Source: JBBSAT01 sp044223665
GTDB lineage: Bacteria; Myxococcota_A; Polyangia; Polyangiales; Sandaracinaceae
Assembly (NCBI GenBank): GCA_044223665.1
Contig: JBGALT010000008.1
Location: forward strand, 1 to 64,000
Reading direction: 5' to 3'
Length of the DNA stretch: 64,000 nt
Shown: positions 62,486 to 64,000 of the stretch, one piece after another
Numbering within the stretch: the first letter of the stretch is position 1
Layout: the number at the start of each line of letters is the position of its first letter
Program-made: the position numbers and the translations under genes
Notes under the pieces: model-generated
Told to the model about the DNA's origin: nothing
What the model saw: the letters and a program-made list of their open reading frames with translations, nothing else
Database searches by the model: none

Positions 62486-64000
62486 GCCGCGCCCGCCGCT
62501 TCACCGCGATCTTCGCGGCGCTCTTCCTCCTCGCCTGCCCGTCGGTGGGCGGCACCACCCCGCACGCGCTCGGCATCGACGACATCCGTCGGCGCGCCGC
62601 CGAGCGGCCGAACGATCCCGACGCGATCTTCGCGCTCGCCGAGGGCGAGCTGCTCGCCGAGGGCGGCGACGCCACGGCCGCGCGCGCGGCGGTCGATCGC
62701 GCGCTCGCGCTGCGCGCGGACGATCCGCGCACGCACTTCCTCTCCGCGCTCGAGCACAACCTGCACGGGCGCCTCGCGAGCGGCCTCGAGGAAGTGCAGC
62801 GCACCGTCGAGACGGCGCGGACCTCGAGCGATCCGCGCGCCGCCGAGCTCGCCGAGGCCGCCGCGAGCGCCCTCTCCGACTACGACGGCTCGGTCCCGGA
62901 CTTCACCGCGCAGGTCGTCACGCGCATGTCGCCCGTCGTCGACGACCCGGGCAACGCCGGCATCGCCGCGCGCTACACGCTCACGCAGCTCCTCGTCGAG
63001 CTCGCCTACCGCCGCGGCGACCTCGGAACCGTGCGCGCCCTCGCGACCGCCGCGCACTGCCAGACCGCGTGGCGCGTCGCCGGCCCCTTCGGCCCGCGCG
63101 CGCTGCTCGGCTTCGACGAGGCCCTCGCGCCCGAAGAGGACGGCCCCCTCGCGGCCGAGCACGACCTCGGGCCCGGCCGCCGCGCGCGCGCCACGCGCGC
63201 GATCGAGGCCGCAGGCTGCGCGCTGCACCTCGGCAACGGCCCGGTCGGCGGCGGTGGCGTCACCTACGCCGAGACCACCATCGACGTCCCGGCGGCGGCG
63301 ACGTACCTCGTGCGCCTCGAGACGCCGAACGCCGCCGAGCTCTTCCTCGACGACCACTCGGTCGCACGCGTCGATCGCCGCGGCGCGCTCGTCCCGCGCA
63401 CGACGTGGCACGAGGTGCCTTTCGCCGCGGGCACGCATCGACTGATGGTGAAGGTCGCCTCGCGCCACCCCAACCCGCTCGTGATGCTGGCCGCTTTCCC
63501 CGGCCTCTCACGCGGGGATCTTCCCGGAGGGGACGCGCGCGATCCGGCGATGACCACGGACGGCCTCTTCGAGCGCGTGCTCACGGCCGCCGTCCACATC
63601 GCGCGCAGCGACTACGTGTCGGCGCGCGAGGCGCTCGCCCCGATGACCGAGGGCAACGACGCGGCCGTCGTGCCGCTCGTGATCGCGAGCACGGTCGCGA
63701 TGGCCGACCCGATCCGAGGCAGCGCTCTCGGCAGCGACGACGCACGCCGCTACCTCGACGTCGCGACCGAGCGCGACCCGAGCGCGTGGTACCCGCGCTT
63801 CCAGCTGCTCGTGCTGGAGGCGCTCTCCGGTCGCGTGCGCGAGGCGGTGCCGCAGCTGCGGGCCGCGGAGGCCGAGTTCCCCGAGGTGCCGCTCTTCGCG
63901 ATCACGCTCGCGCAGGTGCTCGCGCGCGCGGGCTGGCAAGAGCAGGCCGACGCGGAGATCGCCGGGCTTCTCGAGCGCGCGCCACGCTCCTGCGCCGCGC
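62482..64000 (+). CDS. exported TPR-type protein, partial
   Basis: Starts at ATG 62482, inside the stop of the transglutaminase protein gene (ATGA), and remains open to the window edge (506 codons seen). A signal peptide with a lipobox-like LLAC (Cys19) is present, followed by helical repeats (RRRAAERPNDPDAIFALAEG, RADDPRTHFLSALEHNLHGR) and AWRVAGPFGPRALLGFDEAL, which resembles WRVVGPFDNEGKAGF of the upstream protein. The pair may be related and act together. C-terminus is not visible. Confidence 0.8.
   Translation, partial: MSRARRFTAIFAALFLLACPSVGGTTPHALGIDDIRRRAAERPNDPDAIFALAEGELLAEGGDATAARAAVDRALALRADDPRTHFLSALEHNLHGRLASGLEEVQRTVETARTSSDPRAAELAEAAASALSDYDGSVPDFTAQVVTRMSPVVDDPGNAGIAARYTLTQLLVELAYRRGDLGTVRALATAAHCQTAWRVAGPFGPRALLGFDEALAPEEDGPLAAEHDLGPGRRARATRAIEAAGCALHLGNGPVGGGGVTYAETTIDVPAAATYLVRLETPNAAELFLDDHSVARVDRRGALVPRTTWHEVPFAAGTHRLMVKVASRHPNPLVMLAAFPGLSRGDLPGGDARDPAMTTDGLFERVLTAAVHIARSDYVSAREALAPMTEGNDAAVVPLVIASTVAMADPIRGSALGSDDARRYLDVATERDPSAWYPRFQLLVLEALSGRVREAVPQLRAAEAEFPEVPLFAITLAQVLARAGWQEQADAEIAGLLERAPRSCAA

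Overview
The window is very GC-rich and almost fully coding. It looks like chromosome of a myxobacterium (Myxococcota), most likely of the Sandaracinus/Polyangia type. The reasons are the many short-spaced lipoprotein signal peptides followed by Asp/Ala/Gly-rich linkers, the MopE-type Asp/Cys metal-binding repeats, a MYXO-CTERM-like surface anchor, a kinase of the Ser/Thr family, DUF1844, DUF2752 and bacterial alpha-2-macroglobulin-like proteins. No rRNA, CRISPR array, prophage or insertion sequence was found. One tRNA (Pro, anticodon CGG) is present.

Layout. 0-4 kb: two secreted lipoproteins, one a large MopE-repeat protein. 4-7.6 kb: a sdhCAB succinate dehydrogenase operon (type B, one membrane subunit) whose sdhA start is preceded by a duplicated copy of its own first 22 codons. 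8-10.6 kb: a small barrel-like protein, an unknown protein and an old-yellow-enzyme family oxidoreductase. 10.6-14.3 kb: the oxidative pentose phosphate genes pgl, gnd and zwf around a thioredoxin-like lipoprotein. 14.4-16.4 kb: a single-domain response regulator and a membrane spermidine-synthase-like protein. 16.4-26 kb: two giant paralogous alpha-2-macroglobulin-like proteins (one frameshifted) with a small lipoprotein. 26-31.7 kb: a receiver-XRE regulator, tRNA-Pro, outer-membrane proteins and small conserved proteins. 32-34.2 kb: pcnB and a pseudouridine synthase. 34.2-35.6 kb: a compact ECF sigma factor locus flanked by two membrane proteins that each carry three vicinal cysteine pairs. 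35.6-40.5 kb: an atypical kinase fused to a PhnD-like binding domain, a glycoside hydrolase lipoprotein and a phosphate-selective-porin-like protein. 40.5-41 kb: an antitoxin with a truncated PIN toxin. 41-47.7 kb: a lysozyme-like MYXO-CTERM protein, a cupredoxin lipoprotein, a RimK-RCK_C fusion, and a copper type II monooxygenase-like lipoprotein. 48-52.7 kb: a lysine 2,3-aminomutase family enzyme, a PHA-system protein, BipA/TypA and a short DSDPxDPAG repeat protein. 52.9-55.6 kb: a damaged stretch with a nonsense-interrupted Sel1-like gene, a 90-bp tandem repeat array and a multiply frameshifted FAD oxidoreductase. 55.7-64 kb: TauE/SafE transporter, glutaminyl cyclotransferase, and two TPR/transglutaminase-type secreted proteins, the second running off the window.

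Many neighbouring genes overlap by four bases (GTGA or ATGA), so translational coupling is common. The most interesting unexplained elements are the Cys-pair sigma locus, the pseudokinase-PhnD fusion, the pseudopilin-like insert in both macroglobulin-like proteins, and the sdhA leader duplication. The calls rest on reading the sequence and recognising motifs; no database search was run.
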